Shown piece after piece: positions 48,147-60,489 of a stretch of 64,000 nucleotides of DNA. The translations under genes and the position numbers were made by a program. The stretch lies in NCBI RefSeq assembly GCF_003013395.1, contig NZ_PXZM01000023.1, forward strand, positions 310,001 to 374,000, read 5' to 3'. The first letter of the stretch is position 1. Every line of letters begins with the position of its first letter. The stretch is from Brevibacillus fortis. GTDB taxonomy: Bacteria; Bacillota; Bacilli; Brevibacillales; Brevibacillaceae. Under the pieces are notes generated by a model, which was not told the origin of the DNA, did no database searches, and was given only the letters and a program-made list of their open reading frames with translations.

Positions 48147-48941
48147 ATGGGTCATCATTATACGTTACGATTTGAGTTAGGCGGCATGGTATTTGACATC
48201 GCTACGATTCTCATGATGGTTCTTACCGCACTGCTTGTGTTTATCTTCCTGTTTGTAATGACACGAAAGCTGGAAACCGGAGTTCCTGGTGCTAAGCAAA
48301 ATGCAGTTGAGTGGATTTTTGACTTTGTCAAGAATGTTACTTCAGGATACATGGATCACAAGAAAGTCATGATGATGATGACGCTTGGTATTACGTTGTT
48401 TCTCTACATCTTCATTGGGAACCAGCTAGGTGTTATCGCCAACGTCACCACAGTGCACAAAGGTGAAATCAGCGAAAGTGTTATGAAGATGCTGACGATT
48501 GCTCCTACGCCAGAAGCCGAAGCGAAGAAGCGCGCAACCGTTGAGCACGAGCTGGGTGATAAAGGAGCTCATGTAATCTGGTGGAAGTCTCCAACTGCTA
48601 CACCAAGCGTAACATTTGGTTTGGCATTGGTAGTGTTGCTCTACTCCCACTACCTCGGCATCAAGAAAAGTCCAGGTGGTTGGTTTAAACACGTATTCCT
48701 CAACCCGATCCACATTCTTGAGGAGTTTATCATTAAGCCACTGACGCTTCCTTTGCGTTTGTTCGGTAACCTCTTTGCAAAAGAGATCATGATTGCCTTC
48801 CTATTGAGTGGGGGGATTTTGGCCGCGGCACCATTGTTTATTTGGCTCGGCTACTCCGTCTTCGTAGGTGCAATTCAGGCGTTCATTTTCTTGACTCTTT
48901 CTATGGTTTACATTTCACAACTTGTGAATGATGAACACTAA
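48147..48941 (+). CDS. atpB: ATP synthase F0 subunit a
   Basis: Forms the proton half-channels against the c-ring. The essential Arg (about residue 204) is in LTLPLRLFGNLFAKE, and the C-terminal helices FVGAIQAFIFLTLSMVYI follow. About 20 hydrophilic residues (EAEAKKRATVEHELGDKGAH) form a loop between helices. ATG 48147 is chosen over 48129 because GGGGTGA then has usable spacing. 264 aa. Confidence 0.96.
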   Translation: MGHHYTLRFELGGMVFDIATILMMVLTALLVFIFLFVMTRKLETGVPGAKQNAVEWIFDFVKNVTSGYMDHKKVMMMMTLGITLFLYIFIGNQLGVIANVTTVHKGEISESVMKMLTIAPTPEAEAKKRATVEHELGDKGAHVIWWKSPTATPSVTFGLALVVLLYSHYLGIKKSPGGWFKHVFLNPIHILEEFIIKPLTLPLRLFGNLFAKEIMIAFLLSGGILAAAPLFIWLGYSVFVGAIQAFIFLTLSMVYISQLVNDEH

Positions 48942-48985
48942 AATCTAGTTTTTTGTTAACAACAATTTAGGGAGGTATTTTTAAC

Positions 48986-49216
48986 ATGGAAGTTATGGGT
49001 GTAGCTATTGCTATGGGTCTTATTTTCGGTTTGGCAGCACTTGGTGGTGCTTTTGGTGCAAGTAACGTAATCTCTAAAACAATTGAAGGTGTTGCTCGTC
49101 AACCTGAAGCTCGTGGTAACCTGATGGGTATCATGTTCCTCGGTATGGGTCTCGTAGAGGCGATTCCAATTATCGCGGTAGCTGTAGGTTTCATCTTGAT
49201 GGGACGTCTGGGCTAA
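48986..49216 (+). CDS. atpE: ATP synthase F0 subunit c
   Basis: Two-helix c-ring subunit, 76 aa. The polar loop ARQPEARG and the proton-carrying Glu58 in [11 protein letters not shown] are intact. No Na+-binding motif is obvious, so it is probably proton-coupled. GGGAGG ribosome site. A hairpin follows before atpF. Confidence 0.97.
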   Translation: MEVMGVAIAMGLIFGLAALGGAFGASNVISKTIEGVARQPEARGNLMGIMFLGMGLVEAIPIIAVAVGFILMGRLG

Positions 49217-49238
49217 GCGAACAGTTGAACAGTATTAA

Positions 49239-49270
49239 ATAGGCGGAGGGGTCACCTTCGCCTATCTTTT
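49239..49270 (+). other. Intercistronic hairpin atpE-atpF
   Basis: ATAGGCGGAGG pairs with CCTTCGCCTAT (one mismatch) and is followed by CTTTTA. It is not a full terminator because the T run is short. The rest of the 49217-49391 gap holds nothing else I recognise. Confidence 0.6.
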
Positions 49271-49391
49271 AGTAGGGAAAAATCAGGCTTCGGCCAAAGC
49301 TTGGCAATGAAGTCTTCTAGTAATAATTCTGGTAAGTACGCAAAGAACTTATTGCAGAATCTTTCGTTTGTCAGGAAGGAGTGAACTAAAA

Positions 49392-49895
49392 ATGGTTGAG
49401 TTTGGAGCCGTATCCCTGGAATGGGGCACATTACTACTCCAGGTGATTATTTTCGTTTTGCTGTTGATCGTTGTTTCCAAATATGCAACAGGACCGATTG
49501 CGAGCGTATTGGAAAAGCGCCGTGCTCATGTTGAGAACGAGCTCGCTACTGCGGAACGCAACCACAAGGAATCCGAAAAGCTTTTGGCTGAACAACGCCG
49601 TCTTTTGGATGAAGCTCGCGCTGAATCCAAAGCGATCATCGACCGTGCTGCAAAGCAAGCGTCTGATGAAGCAAGCAAAATCGTTGCTGAAGCACAAGCA
49701 GCTTCTGAGCGCATGAAAGCAGATGCAAGCGCTGAACTGGCTCGTGAAGTAGAAAAAGCAAAACTCGAACTGCGTGAGCAAATGACTGGTCTTTCTGTGC
49801 TCTTGGCTTCCAAGATCATCGAGAAAGAACTGGACGAAGCAGCTCAAAAGTCTACTGTTGACAAATTTCTCGCACAAGTGGGAGATCGCCTATGA
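49392..49895 (+). CDS. atpF: ATP synthase F0 subunit b
   Basis: Peripheral stalk subunit: one N-terminal membrane helix (LEWGTLLLQVIIFVLLLIVV) then a long charged coiled coil rich in Ala, Glu, Lys and Arg. 167 aa. ATG 49392 follows AGGAAGGAG. The 3' end overlaps atpH by 4 bp. Confidence 0.96.
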   Translation: MVEFGAVSLEWGTLLLQVIIFVLLLIVVSKYATGPIASVLEKRRAHVENELATAERNHKESEKLLAEQRRLLDEARAESKAIIDRAAKQASDEASKIVAEAQAASERMKADASAELAREVEKAKLELREQMTGLSVLLASKIIEKELDEAAQKSTVDKFLAQVGDRL

Positions 49896-50419
49896 GTAGC
49901 GCAGTAGGGAAACGTTATGCTCGCGCTCTCTTTGAAGTAGCGAGTGAGCGTAGCAAGATTGATCAGGTGGAGAAAGACCTGAGTGCGATCGTGGAAGCGG
50001 TTGAAGGCAATGAAGATCTGAAAAAGATCATGTTGCACCCGCACATCGCAGCAGATGCGAAAAGCCAGCTCGCTGACGAATTGTTCAAAAGCCATGTAGG
50101 GGAAGAAACCTTCAATTTCCTGAACGTCCTGATTGAGAACGGACGCGAAGTTGACCTGGTTGATATCTACCGTTCTTTTGTACAATTGGCGAACGAAGCT
50201 CGTGGATTCGCAGATGCAATTTTGACAAGTGCAAAGCCGCTTTCTGTTGAAGAACAAAATGAGCTGGCTGAGAAGTTCGGTCAAACGCTGAACAAAAAGC
50301 TGCGTATGACAGCAGTTGTAGATCCAGCGATTCTCGGCGGCATTATTATCAAAATTGGCGACCGTCTGTATGATGGCAGTCTGAAAACGAAGTTGGAAAC
50401 CTTTGCGCAAAAGGCGTAA
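49892..50419 (+). CDS. atpH: ATP synthase F1 subunit delta
   Basis: Joins the stalk to the top of F1. GKRYARALFEVA at the N-terminus and VDPAILGGIIIKIGDRLYDGS near the C-terminus are diagnostic. 175 aa. Overlap with atpF implies coupled translation. Confidence 0.96.
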   Translation: MSSAVGKRYARALFEVASERSKIDQVEKDLSAIVEAVEGNEDLKKIMLHPHIAADAKSQLADELFKSHVGEETFNFLNVLIENGREVDLVDIYRSFVQLANEARGFADAILTSAKPLSVEEQNELAEKFGQTLNKKLRMTAVVDPAILGGIIIKIGDRLYDGSLKTKLETFAQKA

Positions 50420-50457
50420 AGTTCGATGGCTTTTAAGAAGTTGGATGAATGGGGTGA

Positions 50458-51975
<1,518 letters not shown>

Positions 51976-51996
51976 TCGTTAACCTGATAGACATCA

Positions 51997-52030
51997 GATG
52001 CATGCCGGGCCATTTGCCCGTGCATGCGTC
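51997..52030 (+). other. Intercistronic hairpin atpA-atpG
   Basis: GCATGC (52000-52005) with GCATGC (52022-52027) and CGGGC with GCCCG around a CATTT loop, one bulged base. It lies directly before the AAGGTGG ribosome site of atpG and has no T run. Confidence 0.6.
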
Positions 52031-52049
52031 CTCAAGGTGGTGAAAACGA

Positions 52050-52913
52050 GTGGCTAAAGGAATACGTGAGATTCGACGCAGTATCAAAAGTAAAAAAGAT
52101 ATGCGCCAAATCACGAAAGCGATGAAAATGGTGGCGGCTGCAAAGCTTCGCCGTAACCAGGATAAAGCTGAGGCGGCACGCCCGTATGCTGACAAGATCC
52201 AAGAAGTGATCGCAAGCATCGCGAGTGGGAACTCTAGTTCCAAACATCCAATGTTGCAAAATCGTCCGGTGAAAAAGACTGGTTATATTGTCATCACTTC
52301 CGACCGTGGACTTGCTGGGGGTTACAATGCCAACATTCTCCGTAAAGTGGTAAATACCATTAACGAGAAGCACAAGTCCAAGGATGAGTACGGTATTTTT
52401 GTGATTGGCCGCAAAGGTCGTGACTTCTTCAGCAAACGGAACTACCCGCTTTTGGAGGAAGTTACAGGTCTGCCAGCCAGCCCAGCCTTTGCTGATATCA
52501 AGAAAATTGCCGGTGCAGCAGTCCAAATGTTCGAGAACGAGCAGATTGACGAACTGTACCTGTGCTACAACAAGTTTCAAAGTGCAATTTCGCAAATACC
52601 TACCGTAAAACAATTACTGCCATTGGAAGCTCCCGAGAGCAACAATGCGCGCGAATTGAATTACGAATATGAGCCGTCCTCGGAAGAAGTATTGGCGGAT
52701 CTGTTGCCGAAATATGCGGAAACACTGGTTTACAGTGCACTCCTCGAAGCAAAAGCTTCCGAAGAAGGTTCCCGTATGACGGCAATGGGCAGCGCGACAG
52801 ACAATGCTACGGATATGATCAACCGTTTAACGTTGAGCTACAACCGTGCTCGTCAGGCAGCCATTACACAAGAGATTTCCGAGATCGTTGCAGGTGCAAA
52901 CGCACAGGCTTAG
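52050..52913 (+). CDS. atpG: ATP synthase F1 subunit gamma
   Basis: Central rotor shaft, 287 aa. N-terminal [21 protein letters not shown] and C-terminal [20 protein letters not shown] form the coiled-coil axle; [13 protein letters not shown] is in the globular part. GTG start after AAGGTGG. Confidence 0.97.
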   Translation: MAKGIREIRRSIKSKKDMRQITKAMKMVAAAKLRRNQDKAEAARPYADKIQEVIASIASGNSSSKHPMLQNRPVKKTGYIVITSDRGLAGGYNANILRKVVNTINEKHKSKDEYGIFVIGRKGRDFFSKRNYPLLEEVTGLPASPAFADIKKIAGAAVQMFENEQIDELYLCYNKFQSAISQIPTVKQLLPLEAPESNNARELNYEYEPSSEEVLADLLPKYAETLVYSALLEAKASEEGSRMTAMGSATDNATDMINRLTLSYNRARQAAITQEISEIVAGANAQA

Positions 52914-54371
<1,458 letters not shown>

Positions 54372-54398
54372 GACACCCTGGAAAGGGGAGACGAGTAA

Positions 54399-54797
54399 GT
54401 GAGTAAGATGACAGTTGAAGTCGTAACTCCTGAACGGGTTGTCTACAGCGGTCAGGCTGAAATGGTGATTGCTCGCGGCTTGCAAGGGGAAATCGGTATT
54501 ATGCCGAACCACGTGCCGTTGGTAACCCCGCTGAAAACAGCGCCAGTTCGGATTAAGACAGAAGGCGATAAAGAAGTAAAGATGGCTGTTAGCGGCGGCT
54601 TCATGGAAGTTCGCGGCGATAAAGTGACCATCCTTGCTGAAACGGCTGAATTGCCGGGAGACATCGATGTTGAACGCGCGAAGGCAGCGAAAGAGCGTGC
54701 TGAAAAGCGTTTGGCTGAGAAATATGCCGAGCTCGACGTCAAGCGTGCAGAACGCGCGCTGCAACGTGCGATGGCACGTCTCGACGTAGCGAAGTAA
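54399..54797 (+). CDS. atpC: ATP synthase F1 subunit epsilon
   Basis: Rotor subunit and inhibitor. N-terminal beta sandwich (VEVVTPERVVYSGQAEM, GEIGIMPNHVPLVTPL) and two C-terminal helices rich in Ala, Arg and Glu. 132 aa. It is the last gene of the operon; a strong terminator follows. Confidence 0.97.
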   Translation: MSKMTVEVVTPERVVYSGQAEMVIARGLQGEIGIMPNHVPLVTPLKTAPVRIKTEGDKEVKMAVSGGFMEVRGDKVTILAETAELPGDIDVERAKAAKERAEKRLAEKYAELDVKRAERALQRAMARLDVAK

Positions 54798-54812
54798 AGC
54801 GTAAGCTTAGAT

Positions 54813-54845
54813 ATCCCCGCGCCCATGTGGCTGCGGGGATTTTTC
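54813..54845 (+). terminator. Terminator of the atp operon
   Basis: ATCCCCGC (54813-54820) pairs with GCGGGGAT (54833-54840) and TTTTT follows. A TATAAT at 54922-54927, with TTGGTA 19 bp before it, may be the promoter of the next gene. Confidence 0.9.
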
Positions 54846-55018
54846 GGTTATATGGGATGAATGATGAGCCATGGTAATCGGGCATGATATTTCCAGTTGG
54901 TAATTGCCTAATGTTTCTGTGTATAATAGACCTAATGCCCTGCCGACGAGCTACGTTAGCATGAAAAACAGCGGGAAAAAGCGGCATTGGCTATTGGGAT
55001 TAAAGGAGAGTGTAATTG

Positions 55019-55759
55019 ATGCAAACCGTTCGCGATATCCGCCACAATCAAGATGGCGTAGTGATTCCTAGCAGCTTTGCGGCTAATGGCTGGACAAGCG
55101 TGCTATCTCATGAAATGAATGTTCTGTTCCAGGCAATGTGCTATGTAGTAACCAAGCATGAGACAAAAGAAGAAATGAGAAAAGCTCTGAACGAATTCGA
55201 TGCATTGAAGAGCACATTCACTGAGCCTGTTCAAGAAGGCTTTAAGTCTGAAGAGGATTTCAAAGGCTACGTGAACCTCTTGAACAGATTCAAAGCATTC
55301 ATGAGCCGTTCCGATTATGCATATCCGACATCTCTTGACGAGGCTATTGAGCTTTTCGTGAAGTGGGGTCTGGTAATTGATAATGGAGATGCTTGGGATG
55401 TACCGGTTTATCCATTCCCAGATGCATCCGAGCTGTTCAAGCTGAGTGAAGCAGAATCTCTTGCATTGGCTCATGTTAAACTGGAAGCATTGGTTCATCC
55501 GATGTTTAGCCGCCTCGTGATGAAGCTGCACGAGCAAGAAGAAAATACGTTTAGCATATCCAAAGCAGAAATGAAGCAATTACTGAACACCAATGACCAG
55601 ATGCTGGCAGAGGTTCTGATCAAGCTGACTCCATATATGGAAGAAGCGATTGAAAATATGCTGGAGATCCCAGAAGACGAGAAGATGAACTTTACGATTG
55701 TATGGGAGCGCATTTACGAGGATTTCCTCGGACAGCAATTTTCTAAGAACGTTCAATAA
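55019..55759 (+). CDS. Unknown cytoplasmic protein between atp and nuo
   Basis: A 246-aa soluble, mostly helical acidic protein. I do not recognise the family with confidence; the layout resembles small uncharacterised Bacillales proteins such as those grouped as DUF6042. Visible features are an N-terminal region with HEMNVLFQAMCYVV, a middle winged-helix-like stretch (SLDEAIELFVKWGLVIDNGD) that could bind nucleic acid or protein, and a C-terminal helical bundle. No signal peptide, membrane helix, metal motif or catalytic motif is visible. ATG 55019 follows AAAGGAGAG by eight bases. It has its own likely promoter and a terminator, so it is not part of either neighbouring operon. Confidence 0.75.
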   Translation: MQTVRDIRHNQDGVVIPSSFAANGWTSVLSHEMNVLFQAMCYVVTKHETKEEMRKALNEFDALKSTFTEPVQEGFKSEEDFKGYVNLLNRFKAFMSRSDYAYPTSLDEAIELFVKWGLVIDNGDAWDVPVYPFPDASELFKLSEAESLALAHVKLEALVHPMFSRLVMKLHEQEENTFSISKAEMKQLLNTNDQMLAEVLIKLTPYMEEAIENMLEIPEDEKMNFTIVWERIYEDFLGQQFSKNVQ

Positions 55760-55812
55760 TTAAGAGAATGAGAGGTCCAGACGGGCATATTCGTTTGGTC
55801 ATCATACTATGC

Positions 55813-55850
55813 TGGAAAAACTCAGGGAGAAATCTCTGAGTTTTTCCCTT
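55813..55850 (+). terminator. Terminator before the nuo operon
   Basis: GGAAAAACTCAG (55813-55824) pairs perfectly with CTGAGTTTTTCC (55836-55847), then a T-rich tail. Confidence 0.85.
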
Positions 55851-55876
55851 TATATGGGATAAAAGGAAGGCTTTCG

Positions 55877-55906
55877 TTAGACACCCTATTGGCAATTTGC
55901 TATAAT
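55877..55906 (+). promoter_or_regulatory. nuo operon promoter
   Basis: Perfect TATAAT (55901-55906) with an extended TGC before it, and TTAGAC (55877-55882) 18 bp upstream. A leader of about 150 bases follows, with a split direct repeat (GACAGCG and TTCATACCT, at 55942-55957 and 56014-56037) but no known riboswitch. Confidence 0.75.
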
Positions 55907-56061
55907 GATAAAGGTATTTTTTTCTAGCAGTGTCGATATGCGACAGCGTTCATACCTACACCTTTGATGCTGCGAGCAGTACCCTTTTGAGGGAGTCTCG
56001 ACTTCTTCTGGAGGACAGCGCAAGACGATTCATACCTTTCTCAAGAGCGGAGGGAACGTGG

Positions 56062-56433
56062 GTGAGTGACATCTATACCAACAATTATGTGATTGTCGCG
56101 ATCTTTTTGATTTTAGGTGTGTTGTTGCCCGTGGCTACAGTCAGTTTTGTTGGTCCATTGCTTCGTCCAAAGAAACCGACACGGGAGAAGCAAACTACTT
56201 ATGAAAGCGGTAACATTCCTGTTGGTGACAGTTGGGTGCGTTTCAACGTGAAGTATTACATCTTTGCCCTCATGTTTGTCATCTTTGATGTAGAAACACT
56301 CTTTCTGTATCCGTGGGCCGTCGCTTACAAAGAACTGGGGCTTTTCGCCTTAGTTGAGATGGTCATCTTTATATCCTTGCTCATCGTAGGATTGATTTAC
56401 GCGTGGAGAAAGAAGGTGCTGGAATGGAACTAG
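56062..56433 (+). CDS. nuoA: NADH-quinone oxidoreductase subunit A
   Basis: Membrane subunit of complex I, 123 aa, three helices. [20 protein letters not shown] and [15 protein letters not shown] are diagnostic. The frame is open 132 bp further upstream, but GTG 56062 has the GGAGGGA ribosome site and starts right before the first helix. Its end overlaps nuoB by 10 bp. Confidence 0.94.
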   Translation: MSDIYTNNYVIVAIFLILGVLLPVATVSFVGPLLRPKKPTREKQTTYESGNIPVGDSWVRFNVKYYIFALMFVIFDVETLFLYPWAVAYKELGLFALVEMVIFISLLIVGLIYAWRKKVLEWN

Positions 56434-56942
56434 ACCTGACAAGCATTGCGCCTGAATTACAAGAGGAATTGAATCGCAACGTCATGTTCACGACATTGGA
56501 AACAGTGAAGGGATGGGTTCGCAGCAACTCGTTGTGGCCATTAACCTTTGGCTTGGCCTGTTGCGCGATCGAGATGATGGGAACGGGTGGAGCGCGTTAT
56601 GACCTCGACCGGTTTGGCGTTATTTTTCGAGCATCCCCAAGACAATCTGATGTCATGATCGTGGCCGGAACCGTCACGAAAAAGATGGCACCACTACTGC
56701 GCAGGCTATATGATCAAATGCCTGAACCAAAGTGGGTGATTGCCATGGGCTCCTGTGCGACAGCGGGAGGTCCATACGTGCGCTCGTACAGCGTAGTAAA
56801 AGGTGTAGACCAGATTGTACCTGTCGACGTATATATTCCGGGTTGTCCACCTAACCCTGCCGCTTTGATCTACGGAATCAATAAGCTCCAAGAAAAAATC
56901 CGTTACGAAGCGAAGACTGGGAAGCAGGTGACCAATCTATGA
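56424..56942 (+). CDS. nuoB: NADH-quinone oxidoreductase subunit B
   Basis: Carries the last iron-sulfur cluster (N2) before quinone. The ligands lie in [13 protein letters not shown] (adjacent Cys pair), [11 protein letters not shown] and YIPGCPPNP. 172 aa. ATG 56424 lies inside nuoA; the frame is also open to 56403. Confidence 0.96.
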   Translation: MELDLTSIAPELQEELNRNVMFTTLETVKGWVRSNSLWPLTFGLACCAIEMMGTGGARYDLDRFGVIFRASPRQSDVMIVAGTVTKKMAPLLRRLYDQMPEPKWVIAMGSCATAGGPYVRSYSVVKGVDQIVPVDVYIPGCPPNPAALIYGINKLQEKIRYEAKTGKQVTNL

Positions 56943-58228
56943 GCGACGAGAAACGCAAGCCGACGCCGGAGGAAAAGGCAGCGGCAGCGGCTGAAGCCCG
57001 TGCCAAGGCTGAATCTTTGCGAAAATTAAGAGAACAGGAAGCACAGGCATCTCAAGAGCCACAAGAGGAAGTCTCTGCTCTGGAAGTAAAACCTGTGTCT
57101 GAAATGACGCCAGAGGAAAAAGCCGCAGCGAAGAAAGCAGCTGCAGCTGAAGCAATTGCCAAGGCAAAAGCGGCGAAGGAAGCAAAAGAGGCTGCGGAAG
57201 TGGAAACTCCAGTTGCCGAGCAACAATCAGAAGCAGTTGCTCTACCAGCAAAGCCTGTATCTGAAATGACGCCAGAGGAAAAAGCCGCAGCGAAGAAAGC
57301 AGCAGCGGCTGAAGCAATCGCCAAGGCAAAGGCAGCAAAGGAACAGGCAGAAGCTTCTCCACCACCAGCAAAGCCTGTATCCGAAATGACACCTGAGGAA
57401 AAAGCCGCAGCCAAGAAAGCAGCTGCCGCAGAAGCTCTTGCAAAGGCAAAAGCAGCGAAGGAAGTAAAAGAAGCTGCGGAAAATGGTGCCGATACAGCGG
57501 ATTCAGCTCCAGATGCGGATGCCAAGGCGAAGGCCGCAGCTGCCGCAAAAGCCAAGGCTGCCGCAGCCGCCGCTGCAAAAGCAAAAGCCGCACGGGAAGC
57601 AGGCGGCGATGAATCCGGTGATGACGATGCCAAGGCAAAGGCAGCTGCCGCAGCAAAAGCCAAAGCAGCCGCCGCTGCTGCAGCGAAGGCAAAAGCATCG
57701 CAGGCGACTGGAGATGAGGCTCCGGCAGAGGAAGCGCCAAAAGCACCTTCCAAAAACCAGCCCTATCTTGATAAATACGTGTCACGAATATCAGAAGCAT
57801 TTGGACAGGAAGTCATCGAGGCCTCGTATATTAACGAGCTGGCAAAGGAAGTGCCGACCCTCACCATTCAAAACGAACGTTGGCACCAGATTGCCCAATT
57901 TTTAAAAGATGACGAGCAATTGAGCTTTGAGTACCTGTCCGATCTTCACGGTGTCGATTACGAGGATCGCCTGGAGGTATACTACCACTTTTATTCCTAC
58001 AAAAATCGCCAAAGCTTGGCAGTAAAGGTCAAAACGAGCAGAGAAGATTCAAAAGTTGCTTCTGTAATGGACCTCTGGCATGGCGCAAATTGGAATGAAA
58101 GAGAGACTTTTGACCTTTTGGGTATTCATTTCCCGGGACATAAGGATTTACGTCGAATCCTGTTACCGGATGATTGGGTAGGGTATCCGCTGCGCAAAGA
58201 TTATGTGCAATACGACGAGGAGGTTTAG
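56939..58228 (+). CDS. nuoC: NADH-quinone oxidoreductase subunit C with a long repeat extension
   Basis: The real NuoC (30 kDa) domain is residues about 272-429, with [19 protein letters not shown] and [10 protein letters not shown] at its end. Before it lie about 270 residues made almost wholly of Ala, Lys and Glu: three copies of a [24 protein letters not shown] unit, then Ala/Lys-only blocks. This should form long charged helices. Some Bacillales NuoC proteins are known to carry such tails, but this one is long. Start overlaps nuoB by 4 bp. The whole is one uninterrupted frame, so the tail is truly encoded. Confidence 0.92.
   Translation: MSDEKRKPTPEEKAAAAAEARAKAESLRKLREQEAQASQEPQEEVSALEVKPVSEMTPEEKAAAKKAAAAEAIAKAKAAKEAKEAAEVETPVAEQQSEAVALPAKPVSEMTPEEKAAAKKAAAAEAIAKAKAAKEQAEASPPPAKPVSEMTPEEKAAAKKAAAAEALAKAKAAKEVKEAAENGADTADSAPDADAKAKAAAAAKAKAAAAAAAKAKAAREAGGDESGDDDAKAKAAAAAKAKAAAAAAAKAKASQATGDEAPAEEAPKAPSKNQPYLDKYVSRISEAFGQEVIEASYINELAKEVPTLTIQNERWHQIAQFLKDDEQLSFEYLSDLHGVDYEDRLEVYYHFYSYKNRQSLAVKVKTSREDSKVASVMDLWHGANWNERETFDLLGIHFPGHKDLRRILLPDDWVGYPLRKDYVQYDEEV
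56975..57735 (+). repeat. Ala/Lys/Glu repeat region inside nuoC
   Basis: Three related units begin near 57088, 57250 and 57370, about 90 bp each with high DNA identity, separated by variable linkers. Two Ala/Lys blocks follow (about 57515-57600 and 57620-57705). Such DNA invites slippage, so unit number may differ between strains. It also creates long false frames on the other strand. Confidence 0.85.
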
Positions 58229-58231
58229 CAG

Positions 58232-59380
58232 ATGAACCATAACATCCTCACGACTCATGTTGATACCTCTTCTGAAACAGGACTTCGTACGGAAGAGATG
58301 TTATTAAACGTAGGTCCACAGCATCCAAGTACACACGGGGTATTTCGCCTGGTAGTAAAAATCGATGGGGAAACCATTAAAGAAGCCATTCCGGTGATGG
58401 GCTACTTGCATCGAGGAACAGAGAAGCTGGCAGAAAACTTGACCTATACACAAATTATTCCCTATACAGACCGTATGGACTACGTTTCCGCCATGACCAA
58501 CAACTACGTTCTCTGTCACGCAGTAGAAACGATGATGGGGTTGGAGATTCCAGAGCGAGCTCAGTTTTTGCGACTGATTGCGATGGAGCTGAATCGGGTG
58601 GCGAGTCATTTGGTCTGGTGGGGCACGTTTCTTTTGGACATTGGAGCGATGGGGCCCTTCCTGTATGCGTTCCGTGATCGGGAGACGATACTGGATTTGT
58701 TTAATGAGCTATGCGGGGCGCGGATGACCTTTAACTACATGCGCGTAGGCGGAGTGAAATGGGATGCACCTCCAGGCTGGATCGACAAAGCCAAAGAATT
58801 TGTCCAGTACATGAAGAAAGAATTGAATAACTACCACCAGCTGGTGACGGGTAACGAGATTTTTATTAGCCGACTCAATGGAATTGGCAAGTTCGATACA
58901 AAAACTGCGTTGGATTACTCGTTATCTGGCGTGATGCTCCGCTCGACTGGAGTCAAGTGGGACCTGCGCAAGGATGAGCCGTATTGCATCTACGATCGTT
59001 TTGAATTTGATGTGCCGACAGCAACTGAGGGCGATTGTATGGCGCGCTATCACCTACGTATGGCAGAAATCGAGCAATCGCTGCGGATTCTTGAGCAGGC
59101 ATTAGAGCAATTTCCGAGCGAAGGCGAAGTAATGGGGAAAGTGCCACGTGTGATTCGCCCGCCTGCTGGGGAGACTTATGTGCGAATCGAGTCACCTCGC
59201 GGAGAAATTGGCTGCTACATTGCCAGTCAGGGTAAGGATAAACCGTGGAGATTGAAGTTTAGACGACCGTCGTTTACCAATCTGCAAATTCTGCCTAAGC
59301 TGTTGCAAGGGGAAAACCTCTCGAACATGGTTGCAATCCTGGGCAGTATCGACATCGTGCTCGGGGAGGTTGATTGTTGA
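58232..59380 (+). CDS. nuoD: NADH-quinone oxidoreductase subunit D
   Basis: 49-kDa subunit lining the quinone site, 382 aa. NVGPQHPSTHGVFRLVVKIDG, GYLHRGTEKLAENLTY and the C-terminal GSIDIVLGEVDC are typical. The quinone-site His and Tyr regions (QHPSTHG, YTDRMDYVS) are intact. The stop overlaps nuoH by one base. Confidence 0.97.
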   Translation: MNHNILTTHVDTSSETGLRTEEMLLNVGPQHPSTHGVFRLVVKIDGETIKEAIPVMGYLHRGTEKLAENLTYTQIIPYTDRMDYVSAMTNNYVLCHAVETMMGLEIPERAQFLRLIAMELNRVASHLVWWGTFLLDIGAMGPFLYAFRDRETILDLFNELCGARMTFNYMRVGGVKWDAPPGWIDKAKEFVQYMKKELNNYHQLVTGNEIFISRLNGIGKFDTKTALDYSLSGVMLRSTGVKWDLRKDEPYCIYDRFEFDVPTATEGDCMARYHLRMAEIEQSLRILEQALEQFPSEGEVMGKVPRVIRPPAGETYVRIESPRGEIGCYIASQGKDKPWRLKFRRPSFTNLQILPKLLQGENLSNMVAILGSIDIVLGEVDC

Positions 59381-60387
59381 TGAATACTCTCTTGCAGCAA
59401 GCCCCCTCATGGGGGTCCACGCTTTGGTTTATCGTTGCGGCAGTTTTACTGCTTGCAGTCGTGTTGGGATTCGTTACGTACGCCATTTACTTTGAGCGTA
59501 AAGTGATTGGGTGGATGCAGCTGCGCATCGGGCCGAATCGAGTAGGACCATTGGGACTTCTCCAGACGGTTGCGGATGTTGCCAAGCTGCTATTAAAGGA
59601 AGATATTCGTCCGCAGCACGCTGACAAAGCGTTGTTCACTTTAGCGCCTATATTGGCCTATGCCCCTGCTTTTGCCGTATTGGCGGTCATGCCTTTTACG
59701 GAAAGCATTCAGTTCGCTGATCTGGGAATAGGACTGCTGTACTATATCGCCTTGTCTGGGATCACAGTACTAGGCGTGATCACGGCTGGCTGGGCCTCGA
59801 ATAACAAGTACTCGCTGATCGGGGGTCTCCGCTCCGCTGCGCAGATGATCAGCTATGAAGTACCGCTGGTCATGTCCGTGGTGGGTATCGTTCTATTGAC
59901 GGGCAGCATGAATCTCAAAGATATTGTCGAGGCGCAGCGGGATGTCTGGAATATTGTTCCGCAGTTTATCGGATTTGCTGTATTTATCATTGCTGCCCAA
60001 GCTGAGCTAAATCGAACGCCGTTTGACTTGCCGGAAGCAGAGTCGGAGCTTGTTGGCGGTTACCACGTCGAGTACTCCGGTTTCCGTTTTGCGATGTTCA
60101 TGTTGGCGGAGTATGTGTACATGTTCGGGATGGGTGCCTTGATCACGATTCTCTTTTTTGGTGGATGGTTGCCGATTCATCCATCGCTGGATTTCATTCC
60201 GGGAATCGTCTGGTTTATCCTTAAGTTTTCTCTTTACGTCTTCCTCCAGTTTTGGATTCGCGCCACGATGCCGCGCTTACGTGTCGATCAACTGATGTCG
60301 TTTGCCTGGAAAGTGCTGTTGCCCGTGGCATTGTTCAACATCCTGCTCACAGCCGTAGTGGTTTCTTACCAAAATGGCATGTTCTAG
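59380..60387 (+). CDS. nuoH: NADH-quinone oxidoreductase subunit H
   Basis: Membrane subunit at the quinone entrance, 335 aa, eight helices. YFERKVIGWMQLRIGPNRVGP and AELNRTPFDLPEAESELVGG (Glu-rich loop) are diagnostic. ATG 59380 is chosen; two TTG codons lie just before it. Confidence 0.97.
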   Translation: MNTLLQQAPSWGSTLWFIVAAVLLLAVVLGFVTYAIYFERKVIGWMQLRIGPNRVGPLGLLQTVADVAKLLLKEDIRPQHADKALFTLAPILAYAPAFAVLAVMPFTESIQFADLGIGLLYYIALSGITVLGVITAGWASNNKYSLIGGLRSAAQMISYEVPLVMSVVGIVLLTGSMNLKDIVEAQRDVWNIVPQFIGFAVFIIAAQAELNRTPFDLPEAESELVGGYHVEYSGFRFAMFMLAEYVYMFGMGALITILFFGGWLPIHPSLDFIPGIVWFILKFSLYVFLQFWIRATMPRLRVDQLMSFAWKVLLPVALFNILLTAVVVSYQNGMF

Positions 60388-60489
60388 TAGCGAGTTGATC
60401 GAAAACGACTACGTCCCATTGTTTCCATAGCGCAGGCTTCGCCAAAAACGTGGTGCAGCCAAGTTCTCAAATCCTGAGGGGTGACACAC

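Noticed and set aside
57052..57753. 233-codon minus-strand Ala/Phe/Ser-rich frame in nuoC
   Set aside because: Complement of the Ala/Lys repeat; low complexity explains the absence of stops.
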